A DNA stretch of 13,229 bases from Spirochaetaceae bacterium (lineage in GTDB: Bacteria; Spirochaetota; Spirochaetia; Treponematales; Breznakiellaceae). Below are positions 1-6,829 of the stretch, in pieces. Below the pieces are notes generated by a model. It worked only from the letters and a program-made list of their open reading frames with translations, was not told the DNA's origin and made no database searches. The stretch's first letter is position 1. Every line of letters starts with the position of its first letter. The stretch covers positions 1-13,229 of the forward strand of contig JAISCK010000216.1 in the NCBI GenBank assembly GCA_031265635.1, in the 5' to 3' direction. The position numbers and the translations under genes are program-made.

Positions 1-1
1 C

Positions 2-490
2 AGGCGGACGGACATTCCCCAGGATGTTGCCCAGGCTTTCAGCAGGGCCGGGGTTCCGGTGCTGCGGCAAAGGGGACCGGCGCCCAACTTTACCCTCAAG
101 ACCCCTGACGGCACAAACATTAGCCTGGCAAGCCTGAGAGGCAAGGTCGTGTTCCTCAACTTCTGGGCGACCTGGTGCGGTCCCTGCCGCATAGAGATGC
201 CGTCGATGGAAACAGTCTACGGGCAGCTCAGGGGCAGGGGTTTTGAGGTGCTTGCCGTTGATGTGCAGGAAAGGTCCCAGGATGTGCAAAATTTTTTCAG
301 GGAATTCGGCCTGACGTTTCCCGCTGTCCTGGACGCGGCGGGAAGGGTAAGCCGGGTGTACAACATTACCGCCTTCCCCACTACCTTTATCATTGACCGG
401 GAAGGGAACATCATACTCCGCCTCGTAGGCAGCATCAACTGGGACACCAGGGAAATGATAGCCGCCTTCCAGACCCTGCTTAACTCATAA
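2..490 (+). CDS. TlpA/ResA-like thioredoxin-fold protein, 5' end outside the window
   Basis: This is a thiol-disulfide oxidoreductase of the TlpA/ResA/AhpC-TSA type, probably exported and anchored in the envelope, where such proteins reduce or exchange disulfides on partner proteins. Counting from the GTG at 59, the sequence shows the family entry motif PAPNFTL, the beta strand VVFLNFWATWC, the redox motif WCGPC (Cys40 and Cys43, codons at 176-178 and 185-187), and the cis-proline loop AFPTTF followed by IIDREG. The reading frame stays open to the left edge of the window (residues such as DIPQDVAQAFSRAGVPVL precede the GTG), so the GTG at 59 is probably internal and any signal peptide or lipobox lies outside. 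The thioredoxin domain itself is complete. A hairpin with a short T-run follows 23 bases after the stop. The family call is secure; the substrate is unknown. Confidence 0.88.
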   Translation, partial: RRTDIPQDVAQAFSRAGVPVLRQRGPAPNFTLKTPDGTNISLASLRGKVVFLNFWATWCGPCRIEMPSMETVYGQLRGRGFEVLAVDVQERSQDVQNFFREFGLTFPAVLDAAGRVSRVYNITAFPTTFIIDREGNIILRLVGSINWDTREMIAAFQTLLNS

Positions 491-513
491 CAGGTTTGCC
501 GGGGCAGGGCCGC

Positions 514-533
514 GCAGTATTATTACTGCTTTT
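514..533 (+). terminator. Rho-independent terminator candidate after the thioredoxin gene
   Basis: GCAGTA at 514-519 and TACTGC at 524-529 form a perfect six-pair stem with loop TTAT, followed by four Ts at 530-533. The stem begins 23 bases after the stop codon of the plus-strand thioredoxin gene, where a terminator is expected. The T-run is short and the stem has only three GC pairs, so it may be weak. Confidence 0.5.
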
Positions 534-600
534 CATACCAGCCATAATAATAATATTGACCGGAACCGCTGCCCTGTGAAAGTTTTAAAACATTATATAT

Positions 601-616
601 ACGAGCATACGCTCAT
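601..616 (-). terminator. Weak hairpin after the minus-strand membrane operon
   Basis: On the minus strand, ATGAGC and GCTCGT (plus-strand 611-616 and 601-606) pair with one G-U wobble around a GTAT loop. The hairpin starts eight bases beyond the stop codon of the last gene of the FloA unit. The sequence after it is AU-rich but lacks a clean T-run, so termination here is only a possibility. Confidence 0.3.
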
Positions 617-623
617 ATTTTTA

Positions 624-1181
624 TTAGCAGTCCAATCCCTTGGGTTGCCCCAGTATTTCAGCCATAAGCACCGCCCTCCTCAAGGGGGTATACTGCGCGA
701 GCCGCGCGGGGAAGATCTCTGTCCCCGCTTCACGCGCCGCTTCGCGGGTCCCGGCCAGGGGCTCAGACGGGGCGGTCTCAGGGACAGGTCCAATCGTGGA
801 AAGGGCCGGGCGGTCTTTATAGACCGTTTCCCGGAATCCCTGGGAGCGGGCGGGGACAGAGCTTTGAACGACAGGATGAACAGAACGGGCGGCGGGCCGG
901 GCAAAACTCTGAAAGGAAGGCTGAACAGCGCCCTGAACCCGCGGCGGCCTGTCTTCGGTTTTCCCGGCCTGATTCCTGGCGTTTGACAAGGGCACGGGGA
1001 AGGGAGACGCGGCGTCGTCTTCCCAGTGGGGCCTGAAACTTTCTTCGTCATCAGCTTCGTCTTCCTCAAAAGGCTCAGGGGGCCGGGATGGCCGGGCCTT
1101 TTTCGCGGACATAAGGACCCTTATGACAACGATGAGTATGATGGGGAAAAATTTTACGAGGGTGCCAAACACGTCATCCAT
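624..1181 (-). CDS. Small membrane-anchored protein of unknown function, last gene of the NfeD-FloA unit
   Basis: I do not recognise a named family for this 185-residue protein. It begins with one predicted membrane segment (about residues 5-24, hydrophobic stretch FFPIILIVVIRVL). A strongly acidic stretch follows (about 36-50, EEDEADDEE), then a long low-complexity middle rich in Pro, Ala, Arg and Ser that is probably disordered. A compact ending contains PLRRAVLMAEILGQPKGL, which looks like a short conserved helix; from memory, similar tails end small membrane-anchored proteins in other bacteria. The ATG at 1181 has AAGGA upstream at a usable distance and lies only 12 bases after the floA stop, so co-transcription and probably translational coupling with floA are likely. 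In Bacillus subtilis another small gene, yqfB, also follows floA, but I cannot claim homology. The gene is well supported; its function is unknown. Confidence 0.75.
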   Translation of the reverse strand: MDDVFGTLVKFFPIILIVVIRVLMSAKKARPSRPPEPFEEDEADDEESFRPHWEDDAASPFPVPLSNARNQAGKTEDRPPRVQGAVQPSFQSFARPAARSVHPVVQSSVPARSQGFRETVYKDRPALSTIGPVPETAPSEPLAGTREAAREAGTEIFPARLAQYTPLRRAVLMAEILGQPKGLDC

Positions 1182-1193
1182 GACTGTTCCTTG

Positions 1194-2180
1194 TTACTTG
1201 GTCTGCCCCGGATTCCCTATGGAAGAACGCATATCCGTATCGGCCTGAATATTCTTCAGCCGGTAGTAATCCATGACGCCCAGATGGCCGTTCTTGAAGG
1301 CGTCGGCTATGGCAAGGGGAATCTCCGCCTCGGCAAGCACGACCTTGGCGCGGTTTTCCTGAACCAGGGCGACCATTTCCTGTTCCCTGGCCTGGGCCGC
1401 GGCGCGGCGTTTTTCCGCCTCGGCCTGGAAACGGCGTTTGTCGGCTTCGGCCTGGTCAGCCTGGAGCTTGGCGCCCACGTTTTCGCCTACGTCTATGTCG
1501 GCTATATCAATAGAAAGAATCTCAAAGGCCGTTCCCGCGTCAAGGCCCTTTTCCAACACCCGCTTGGAGATGGTGTCGGGGTTTTCCAGCACCGCCTTAT
1601 AGGATTCGGAAGAACCTATGGTAGTAACGATACCCTCGCCTACACGGGCGATGATGGTTTCTTCGGTAGCGCCGCCGACCAGCCTTTCAATATTGGCCCG
1701 TACCGTAACCCTGGCCTTTACACAGAGCTGGATACCGTCTTTTGCCACCGCGTCTATAGTTACCTTTCCCTTGGAACTGTCGGGGCAGTCAATGACCTTG
1801 GGATTGACGCTGGTCCGTACCGCCTCAAGCACATCGCGGCCTGCCAGGTCTATGGCGGCGGCCCTCTGGAAGGGGAGCGGTATATTGGCCTTGTTGGCGG
1901 CAACCAGGGCGCGGCTTACCTTCATCACGTCGCCCCTGGCCAGAAAGTGGGTCTCAAGCATATCGCTTTCCACATCAATGCCCGCCTTGGTAAGCATTAT
2001 CCGGGAATCAACGATGATGCTGGGATTCACATGGCGGAGCCACATGCCGACAAGGCGGCCCATGCCCACATAGGCCCCGGAGAGCAGGGCGCGGAACCAC
2101 AGTCCGAAAAAACGGAAAAACAAAAGCACAAAACCCAGGGCAAAAGCTCCGGCTACCACCAGAACAATTAAATACGGCAT
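1194..2180 (-). CDS. floA: Flotillin-like protein FloA (UPF0365, SPFH superfamily)
   Basis: FloA is a flotillin-like scaffold of the inner membrane; in Bacillus subtilis (YqfA) it assembles in functional membrane microdomains with an NfeD partner. The 328-residue length matches the family (about 330). The N-terminus is a membrane segment (about 3-22) followed by a second hydrophobic, Gly-rich stretch to about 50. Next come an SPFH-type region to about 230, with family-like runs such as GIDVESDMLETHFLARGDV and ANKANIPLPFQRA, and a Glu/Ala-rich coiled coil (about 235-300, QADQAEADKRRFQAEAEKR) typical of flotillins. The C-terminal part keeps PLAIADAFKNGHLGVMDYY. The ATG at 2180 has a strong Shine-Dalgarno, AGGAGGT (plus-strand 2187-2193). 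The gene follows nfeD by 71 bases and precedes the small membrane protein by 12. It appears intact. Confidence 0.95.
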   Translation of the reverse strand: MPYLIVLVVAGAFALGFVLLFFRFFGLWFRALLSGAYVGMGRLVGMWLRHVNPSIIVDSRIMLTKAGIDVESDMLETHFLARGDVMKVSRALVAANKANIPLPFQRAAAIDLAGRDVLEAVRTSVNPKVIDCPDSSKGKVTIDAVAKDGIQLCVKARVTVRANIERLVGGATEETIIARVGEGIVTTIGSSESYKAVLENPDTISKRVLEKGLDAGTAFEILSIDIADIDVGENVGAKLQADQAEADKRRFQAEAEKRRAAAQAREQEMVALVQENRAKVVLAEAEIPLAIADAFKNGHLGVMDYYRLKNIQADTDMRSSIGNPGQTK

Positions 2181-2251
2181 TACCTGACCTCCTGTAATTG
2201 CAAAACCTGTAAGACAACCAAGCAGGCTGCCGGACAGGCTTCATCATACCA

Positions 2252-3796
2252 TTAAGACTCTATTACTTCTACCACAATTCTGCTGCCCAAAACCTTGCTT
2301 ACCCTGACCGGGACGCCGTTTTCGGCAAAGGCCCCTTCGGTTTCAACATCATAGACCCTGCCTTCTATCCGGGCCTTGCCCGAAGGACGGAGGGTGGTAA
2401 CGGCCAGCCCGGTTTTTCCGGGAAGCAGGGCATAGTCATCCCCGTCGTCACTGCCGCCGGCTGTCCCGGTAATGCTGGTCTTGAGGGTCAGGGGGTCAAA
2501 CATGCGCAGACGGGGCCCCATGAGGATTATGACCGCGATACCTGCCACCGACGCGAAGATACTCAGGGCGACAATGATAATGTTCCGTCCCAGAAGCCGC
2601 CATTCCCAGTCCGCGCTGGGGAACACAAAGTCCTGCATGGAAAGAACCAGCGAAACGCCGATAAGCAGGATGCCCGAAACACCCACCACGCCGAAGCCGG
2701 GGAGTATGAATATCTCAACGGCAAGGAGCCCCAGCCCTATCAGGAAAAGAAGCATTTCGAGCGAGGCGACGGTTCCCAAAAGGGCGTTGGACCCAAAGAC
2801 CAGGAGAAAGGCAATGATGGCGGTAACGCCGAAAAAGCCAAAACCGGGGCTCTGGAGTTCAAGGAAGATCATCACCAGGCCCACGATGATAAGCCGTATC
2901 TGTACCGGGCCCGAGGTCAGGAGGGCAACCAGGGAATCCGCCGCGCCGGGGCCGCGAAGCACCGGAACGCCTGAGAGGCCCGCCGCCTGAAACAGGGCTT
3001 CCTGGCTGTCAACAATACCGCTCGCCAGCCCGTAGGCTGCGGCTTCTCCGGCGGTAAGGGAAAGCAGTTTTCCCTGGGGACAGATCACGGCCCCCCGTTC
3101 AACAGTAAGGCCGGGGTCCCTTTCGAGCCTTTCCATGTCTTCTTTGGTAAGGACCCGGGAACCGCCGTTGACCTTACACTCCCACAGCTCCACATCCAGG
3201 TCCACCATGGCAAGGGCTATGCCCACCGGGTGGCCGTTCCTCTCGGCAAGGGCCGCCATCTGGGAGCGTACCGCGGCGACGGTTTTTTCCCCGGTGGCTT
3301 CGGTTTCCCCGGAAGGGCCCACCGTTACCGGCGCGGCGGCGCCTATGGAAGTTCCCGGCGACATATAAATGTCCCCGCAGGACAGGGCAATGAGGGCGCC
3401 GGCAGACCAGCTTACCCCCATAGAACCCGCGCTGTTGTTTATCCAGGCTATAGTGGGTATGTCCCGTATCGAAAGAATATTGGAAGTAATTTGAAGGGCC
3501 GAATCAACCCGTCCGCCAAAGGTGTCTATCTCAAAAACCAGCGCGCCTGCGCCGCCTTCCTGGGCCTTTTTTATTTCCCGCCGTACAAAGGCGGCAAGGG
3601 AGGGGCTTATATCCCCCTTGACCGAAATAATCCACGCCGCGCCCGGAACCCCGCTTGCCGCGCCGGAAGCCTCTTCCGGGGACGCCGCAAGCGCTTGGGC
3701 GGGACGCCCGTCTCCGGCCTGGCCCCATACCGGCAGGAAAAGACCGCATCCAAAAAGCAGAACAGGGAGTATAAACCGGAAACCGCGCTGTTTCAT
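2252..3796 (-). CDS. nfeD: NfeD-family membrane-bound serine protease (ClpP/SppA-like domain plus OB-fold)
   Basis: This long-form NfeD protein is a membrane protease whose relatives cleave hydrophobic stretches of membrane-microdomain proteins. From the ATG at 3796 it has 514 residues. The order is a signal peptide (1-27, possible cleavage after GQA); a ClpP-fold protease domain (about 54-275) with DTFGGRVDSA, the serine in WSAGALIAL (Ser131) and a lysine at 171 matching the Ser-Lys dyad of the archaeal relative PH1510; four to five membrane helices (about 300-430); and a C-terminal NfeD OB-fold (about 455-514, GKTGLAVTTLRPSGKARI). An in-frame TTG at 3889 would add 31 charged residues ahead of the signal peptide and lies inside the TPR gene, so I reject it. 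The chosen ATG has no clear Shine-Dalgarno; a TATACT box lies six bases upstream. Cys17 (LLFGC) makes a lipoprotein signal conceivable but unlikely. Its pairing with floA directly downstream is the classic arrangement. Confidence 0.93.
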   Translation of the reverse strand: MKQRGFRFILPVLLFGCGLFLPVWGQAGDGRPAQALAASPEEASGAASGVPGAAWIISVKGDISPSLAAFVRREIKKAQEGGAGALVFEIDTFGGRVDSALQITSNILSIRDIPTIAWINNSAGSMGVSWSAGALIALSCGDIYMSPGTSIGAAAPVTVGPSGETEATGEKTVAAVRSQMAALAERNGHPVGIALAMVDLDVELWECKVNGGSRVLTKEDMERLERDPGLTVERGAVICPQGKLLSLTAGEAAAYGLASGIVDSQEALFQAAGLSGVPVLRGPGAADSLVALLTSGPVQIRLIIVGLVMIFLELQSPGFGFFGVTAIIAFLLVFGSNALLGTVASLEMLLFLIGLGLLAVEIFILPGFGVVGVSGILLIGVSLVLSMQDFVFPSADWEWRLLGRNIIIVALSIFASVAGIAVIILMGPRLRMFDPLTLKTSITGTAGGSDDGDDYALLPGKTGLAVTTLRPSGKARIEGRVYDVETEGAFAENGVPVRVSKVLGSRIVVEVIES

Positions 3797-3845
3797 GATT
3801 TCAGTATAGAAGAATTTGGGGGAAGCGCATAGTCCATGGAGCGTT

Positions 3846-5216
3846 TTATTTTTTTGCCGGCCCGCCGGCCTTTGCCGCCTTGGCGTCAACGGCGTTGAGG
3901 AAGATGGTGAGTTTTTCCTTGCCTATAAGGTCGATGAGCCGGGCTTCGGTATAACGCTTTGCCTCATCGGTAAAGTTCCCCACCGAAAGACACAGGCCCT
4001 TGCCCGCCTTGACATCCTTTAGATGGGAATGGAAATCCCGGACGATAAGTTCTCCCACCGAACCCTGGCTCCGTATAAACCGGAACATCACCAGGTCGGA
4101 CCATTTGGGAGTATCCACCTCGGCAAGAATATCGGCCCATTCGTTCTTGTTCACTTCTATATTGGCTATTTTGATCTTGGCCCTGGGGAAATAATTCAGC
4201 ACGATTTTGCGGCAGAGGGCCACGAACTCCGCCGAAGGAGCCATCAGGTATATCTGCATGTTCTTGTTGGCGTTCAATTCCTGGTACTTGGCGATAAGCA
4301 GGGGCACGTCCTTGTAATTGGGATGGACATCCTGGATTTCCCTGAGATAGCTCAGGGCCATGCCTATGTCCTGCTGTCTGAGCAGCACCGATGCCAGCCG
4401 GTACTTGAGCTCAAACCTGATTTCGCTTTTAACATTCTGATGCTTGAGTCCTATCTCAAAATCCTCAACGGCCTTGTCAAAACGGTGGTTCTTGAAATTG
4501 ATGCTTCCCGAAAAAAGACAGGCGCTGGGGCCCATTGCCGGATCGGGCCTGAGGTGGCCAAAGATGCGCAGGGCCTGGTCGGTCTGGTTTACCTCGTAGT
4601 AACATTCCGCAAGGGTAAAGAGGGACTCCTTGTCGTCGGGGGCCAGTTCAATGGCCTTGCGTATAAAGGCAAGGGCTTCCTTGTATTTTTTTATTTTGAA
4701 GAGTGCGTGTCCGAGGCAGCGGAGGGTGGGGGCGTGTTCAGGATCAAGCGTCCTGGCCTGATTGAGGTGCTGAATCGCCTTTTCGTAATTGTTCCTCTGG
4801 AATTCAAGTTTTCCCAGATTGAAGTTTACCTCGAAGTCGTCCTGTTTCAGGGAACGGGCGACAGCAAAACCCTTGTACGCCTCGTTAAGCAGATTGAGGT
4901 GCAGGGCCGAAATGGCATAGCGGAGATTGATCTCGAACTCATCCACGCCCGGATGATTTGTGGCAAGACCGATGAGCGTCTCATACATTTTATAGGCTTT
5001 GTCCCAGGCCTGGTCCTGGTAATACATACCGGCCAGGTCCCGGAGGGCTTCGGGGTCCCGTGGATTTTGGGATAATCTTTTATTGGCGTTCTTGATTACC
5101 GTGTCGCGGTCTTTGCCCTTGCCGCCTTTTCTGCTCCTCCCCAGTATAGCCATGGCGAACAGCACAACTCCGGCAAGGGCAACTATGGCGGCAAGAAGAG
5201 GCAGAAAATCCATCAT
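3846..5216 (-). CDS. Membrane-anchored TPR protein with C-terminal degenerate Mrr-like domain
   Basis: This protein of about 456 residues is the first gene of the NfeD-FloA unit. One membrane helix at the N-terminus (about 3-25) is followed by a basic, Gly/Lys-rich stretch (25-37), which suggests that the bulk is cytoplasmic. Tetratricopeptide repeats then run from about 50 to 310, for example DPEALRDLAGMYYQDQAWDKA, NYEKAIQHLNQARTLDPEHA and KYKEALAFIRKAIELAPDD, a scaffold for binding partners. The last 130 residues resemble the restriction-endonuclease-like Mrr fold, best seen in KGLCLSVGNFTDEAKRY (about 405-421) followed by LIDLIGKEKL. The expected catalytic Asp and QxK/ExK residues are absent (MFRFIRS sits where QxK should be), so nuclease activity is unlikely. 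Several starts are possible: TTG 5252, ATG 5225, 5216 and 5213. I favour 5216 or 5213 because GAGAGG is just upstream and a promoter overlaps the longer versions. The partner is unknown. Confidence 0.85.
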   Translation of the reverse strand: MMDFLPLLAAIVALAGVVLFAMAILGRSRKGGKGKDRDTVIKNANKRLSQNPRDPEALRDLAGMYYQDQAWDKAYKMYETLIGLATNHPGVDEFEINLRYAISALHLNLLNEAYKGFAVARSLKQDDFEVNFNLGKLEFQRNNYEKAIQHLNQARTLDPEHAPTLRCLGHALFKIKKYKEALAFIRKAIELAPDDKESLFTLAECYYEVNQTDQALRIFGHLRPDPAMGPSACLFSGSINFKNHRFDKAVEDFEIGLKHQNVKSEIRFELKYRLASVLLRQQDIGMALSYLREIQDVHPNYKDVPLLIAKYQELNANKNMQIYLMAPSAEFVALCRKIVLNYFPRAKIKIANIEVNKNEWADILAEVDTPKWSDLVMFRFIRSQGSVGELIVRDFHSHLKDVKAGKGLCLSVGNFTDEAKRYTEARLIDLIGKEKLTIFLNAVDAKAAKAGGPAKK

Positions 5217-5223
5217 ACCTCTC

Positions 5224-5252
5224 ATTATCGGGATTGTTCTATAGATGCTCAA
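5224..5252 (-). promoter_or_regulatory. Sigma-70-type promoter candidate for the TPR-NfeD-FloA unit
   Basis: On the minus strand TTGAGC (5252-5247) and GATAAT (5229-5224) are separated by exactly 17 bases, matching TTGACA/TATAAT at four and five of six positions. Initiation would fall near 5217, leaving an almost absent leader before the ATGs at 5216 and 5213. This argues against the longer TTG and ATG starts, which overlap the promoter. Confidence 0.5.
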
Positions 5253-5262
5253 GTGGTATCTT
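5234..5262 (+). promoter_or_regulatory. Weak promoter candidate for the nitroreductase gene
   Basis: TTGTTC (5234-5239) and TATCTT (5257-5262) are 17 bases apart, with three and four of six consensus matches. They lie 22 bases upstream of the nitroreductase ATG. The element is interleaved with the opposing promoter of the TPR gene, so the two may compete. The match is weak; the main support is that a divergent gene must have a promoter in this short gap. Confidence 0.25.
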
Positions 5263-5284
5263 TACGATATATGGAGGTAAATTA

Positions 5285-5812
5285 ATGGACTTCTGCAAAC
5301 TTGCCAAAGAGCGGTACTCGGTACGGAAATTTCTGGACAAGGCGGTCGAAAAGGACAAGCTCAACAGCATCCTTGAAGCGGCCCGCATTGCCCCGACAGC
5401 GGCCAACAAGCAGCCCCAGCGCATCCTGGTTCTTGAACGGGACGCGGAACTGAAAAAACTTGATCTGTGTACGTCCGGCCGTTTCGGCGCTCCGGCGGCC
5501 TTTATTGTCTGTTACGATTCCACGGCCTGCTGGGTGCGCGCATACGACGGCGAAAAATCCGGCGTTGTGGACGCCAGTATAGTTACCACCCAGATGATGC
5601 TCCAGGCATGTGATCTCGGCCTCGGCACTACCTGGGTCATGTACTTCGATCCGGTTAAAATCAGGGAGGAATTCGCCATTCCCGGCAGTATAATCCCCGT
5701 GGCGGTGCTTCCCCTGGGTTATCCGGCCCCCGATGCAACGCCGGCGGACTTTCATTATCACAGAGAGGCCCCGGAAAAGACCATATTTTACAATCAGTTC
5801 CCGGCCCCTTGA
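5285..5812 (+). CDS. Nitroreductase-family flavoprotein
   Basis: This is a short, FMN-dependent oxidoreductase of the nitroreductase superfamily, which uses NAD(P)H to reduce nitro groups, quinones or other electrophiles in the cytoplasm; the real substrate cannot be told from sequence. The 175 residues show the flavin phosphate-binding start RYSVRKF (about residues 10-16), APTAANKQPQ (the conserved region shaping the active site), the helix DASIVTTQMMLQACDLGLGTTWV and the late LPLGYPA loop. The ATG at 5285 is chosen because GGAGGT (5273-5278) lies six bases upstream; an in-frame TTG at 5234 would add 17 unrelated residues and overlap the opposing promoter. The gene is divergent from the TPR gene. 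The next gene starts 60 bases downstream with its own promoter, so this one may be monocistronic with read-through. Confidence 0.92.
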   Translation: MDFCKLAKERYSVRKFLDKAVEKDKLNSILEAARIAPTAANKQPQRILVLERDAELKKLDLCTSGRFGAPAAFIVCYDSTACWVRAYDGEKSGVVDASIVTTQMMLQACDLGLGTTWVMYFDPVKIREEFAIPGSIIPVAVLPLGYPAPDATPADFHYHREAPEKTIFYNQFPAP

Positions 5813-5837
5813 GAATTTCCGGGATTAGGCCGATACT
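5809..5837 (+). promoter_or_regulatory. Promoter candidate for the LysM-transglycosylase-ftsK unit
   Basis: TTGAGA (5809-5814, five of six consensus bases) and GATACT (5832-5837, four of six) are separated by exactly 17 bases. The -35 box overlaps the nitroreductase stop codon. Initiation near 5844 would give a leader of about 29 bases that keeps the ribosome site at 5860-5865. The form is close to the promoter proposed for the TPR unit (TTGAG, 17 bases, GATA). Confidence 0.5.
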
Positions 5838-5859
5838 TTTAAGGAGATAATTGAAACCG

Positions 5860-5865
5860 AAGGAG
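5860..5865 (+). promoter_or_regulatory. Shine-Dalgarno site that fixes the LysM-protein start
   Basis: AAGGAG lies seven bases before the ATG at 5873. A second AAGGAG at 5841-5846 precedes a TTG at 5851 that opens only a 14-codon out-of-frame ORF. That upstream copy falls at or before the predicted transcription start, so the copy at 5860 is taken as the working site. Confidence 0.6.
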
Positions 5866-5872
5866 TACGTTA

Positions 5873-6829
5873 ATGGCATCAACTATTGGCATTAAGGTTG
5901 CTAATGGGGAATTCTATTCCATACTGGAAGAGTCTTCCGCCGTTAAAAAACGGCTCATCCTCACTACCGTACATGACGGCCAGAAAAGTGTACAGATTGA
6001 TCTCTACAAAAGCGCCCTCAAAACCATGGCCGACGCGGCTTATATAGGGAGCCTTGTAGTTGAGAATATCAAGTCAAGACCCAAGGGTGAACCTTCAATA
6101 GAACTGATTATTTCTTATAACACGGCCGGCGAACTCAGCGCCGATGTGCTGGACCTGGACGATCCTTCCGGATCGGAACCCCAGCATCTTGTAGTTTCCC
6201 TCAAGTCCCTTGAGGAATCCGCCAGGGATTATGATATTCCTGATTTTGAACTTGATTCCCATGAACCGCCTCCCCAGGGTCTCTATGAACGGGCCCAGGA
6301 GGTGGTTAAAAAAGAAACCAAAAAGGGTTCTCCCTGGGTAATTGTTCTTGCGGTACTGCTGCTGTTCCTGCTTCTTGGGGCCGCGGCATGGTACTTCCTC
6401 CTCAGGGGCAGGGCCGGCGGAAGGCCGCCTGGCGGCAGGACGCCTGATACGCCCCCCGCCACGGAAGCTCCGGCGGACAGCGGAAGCCCCTCGACCGGAA
6501 CTGAGTCAGGCGGAAGTCAGGCCCAGCAGCCTCCTCCCCGTACTCCTCCCGCGAGCGCGCCGGTTATAGAAGCTCCGGCTCAAAGCGCGGCCCAGACGGG
6601 AAGGAGCAGGACCCGCCCGCCCGCGCCGGTTTCTTCCTACGCGGTTCCCCAGACCATACCACGGGAAGGGGCGGTATACAGAATACGCTGGGGCGACACG
6701 CTCTGGGACATTTCGGAGGCTTTCTATCGCAATCCCTGGCTTTATCCCCGTATCGCGCGGTTCAACAATATACGCAATCCCGATCTCATCATCTCCGGGA
6801 CCACTATCCGCATACCCCCCAAAAATTAA
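5873..6829 (+). CDS. Transmembrane protein joining a DnaK substrate-binding-like domain to a periplasmic LysM domain
   Basis: The 318-residue protein has no signal peptide at its start. Residues 5-110 resemble the beta-sandwich substrate-binding domain of Hsp70/DnaK: GIKVANGEFYSILEESS, LTTVHDGQKSVQIDLYKS and PKGEPSIELIISYNTAGELS line up with the DnaK segments around the dipped loops, DNQTSVEI and PRGVPQIEVTFDIDANGI. No ATPase domain is present. An acidic/charged linker, one membrane helix (about 155-177) and a long Pro/Ala/Ser/Gly-rich spacer (180-262) follow. A C-terminal LysM peptidoglycan-binding domain (about 268-316) carries YRIRWGDTLWDISEAFY, NNIRNPDLI and GTTIRIP. The topology implied is a cytoplasmic Hsp70-like part and a periplasmic wall-binding part. 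The gene heads a unit with a lytic transglycosylase and ftsK, and its stop codon overlaps the likely start of the next gene. LysM is certain; the DnaK-like call is by eye and moderately sure. Confidence 0.85.
   Translation: MASTIGIKVANGEFYSILEESSAVKKRLILTTVHDGQKSVQIDLYKSALKTMADAAYIGSLVVENIKSRPKGEPSIELIISYNTAGELSADVLDLDDPSGSEPQHLVVSLKSLEESARDYDIPDFELDSHEPPPQGLYERAQEVVKKETKKGSPWVIVLAVLLLFLLLGAAAWYFLLRGRAGGRPPGGRTPDTPPATEAPADSGSPSTGTESGGSQAQQPPPRTPPASAPVIEAPAQSAAQTGRSRTRPPAPVSSYAVPQTIPREGAVYRIRWGDTLWDISEAFYRNPWLYPRIARFNNIRNPDLIISGTTIRIPPKN

Noticed and set aside
1026..2171. Long plus-strand open frame opposite floA
   Set aside because: It is antisense to a full-length, well-matched FloA, has no recognisable domain, and reads as a compositional shadow of the minus-strand codons.
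3842..3872. GCCGG/CCGGC hairpin next to a seven-base T-run near the TPR stop codon, considered as a terminator
   Set aside because: On the minus strand, the direction of transcription, the hairpin is followed by As rather than Ts; on the plus strand the T-run comes before the stem. The geometry is wrong for termination in either direction.
3889..3889. Upstream TTG start for nfeD
   Set aside because: It would put 31 residues ahead of a good signal peptide and lies within the TPR coding sequence.
4023..5075. Long plus-strand open frame opposite the TPR gene
   Set aside because: The opposite strand encodes clear TPR repeats; this frame shows no domain.
5851..5895. A 14-codon TTG-initiated leader ORF with its own AAGGAG before the LysM gene
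   Set aside because: Its ribosome site lies at or before the predicted transcription start, the peptide shows no regulatory pattern, and TTG is a weak initiator; probably chance.
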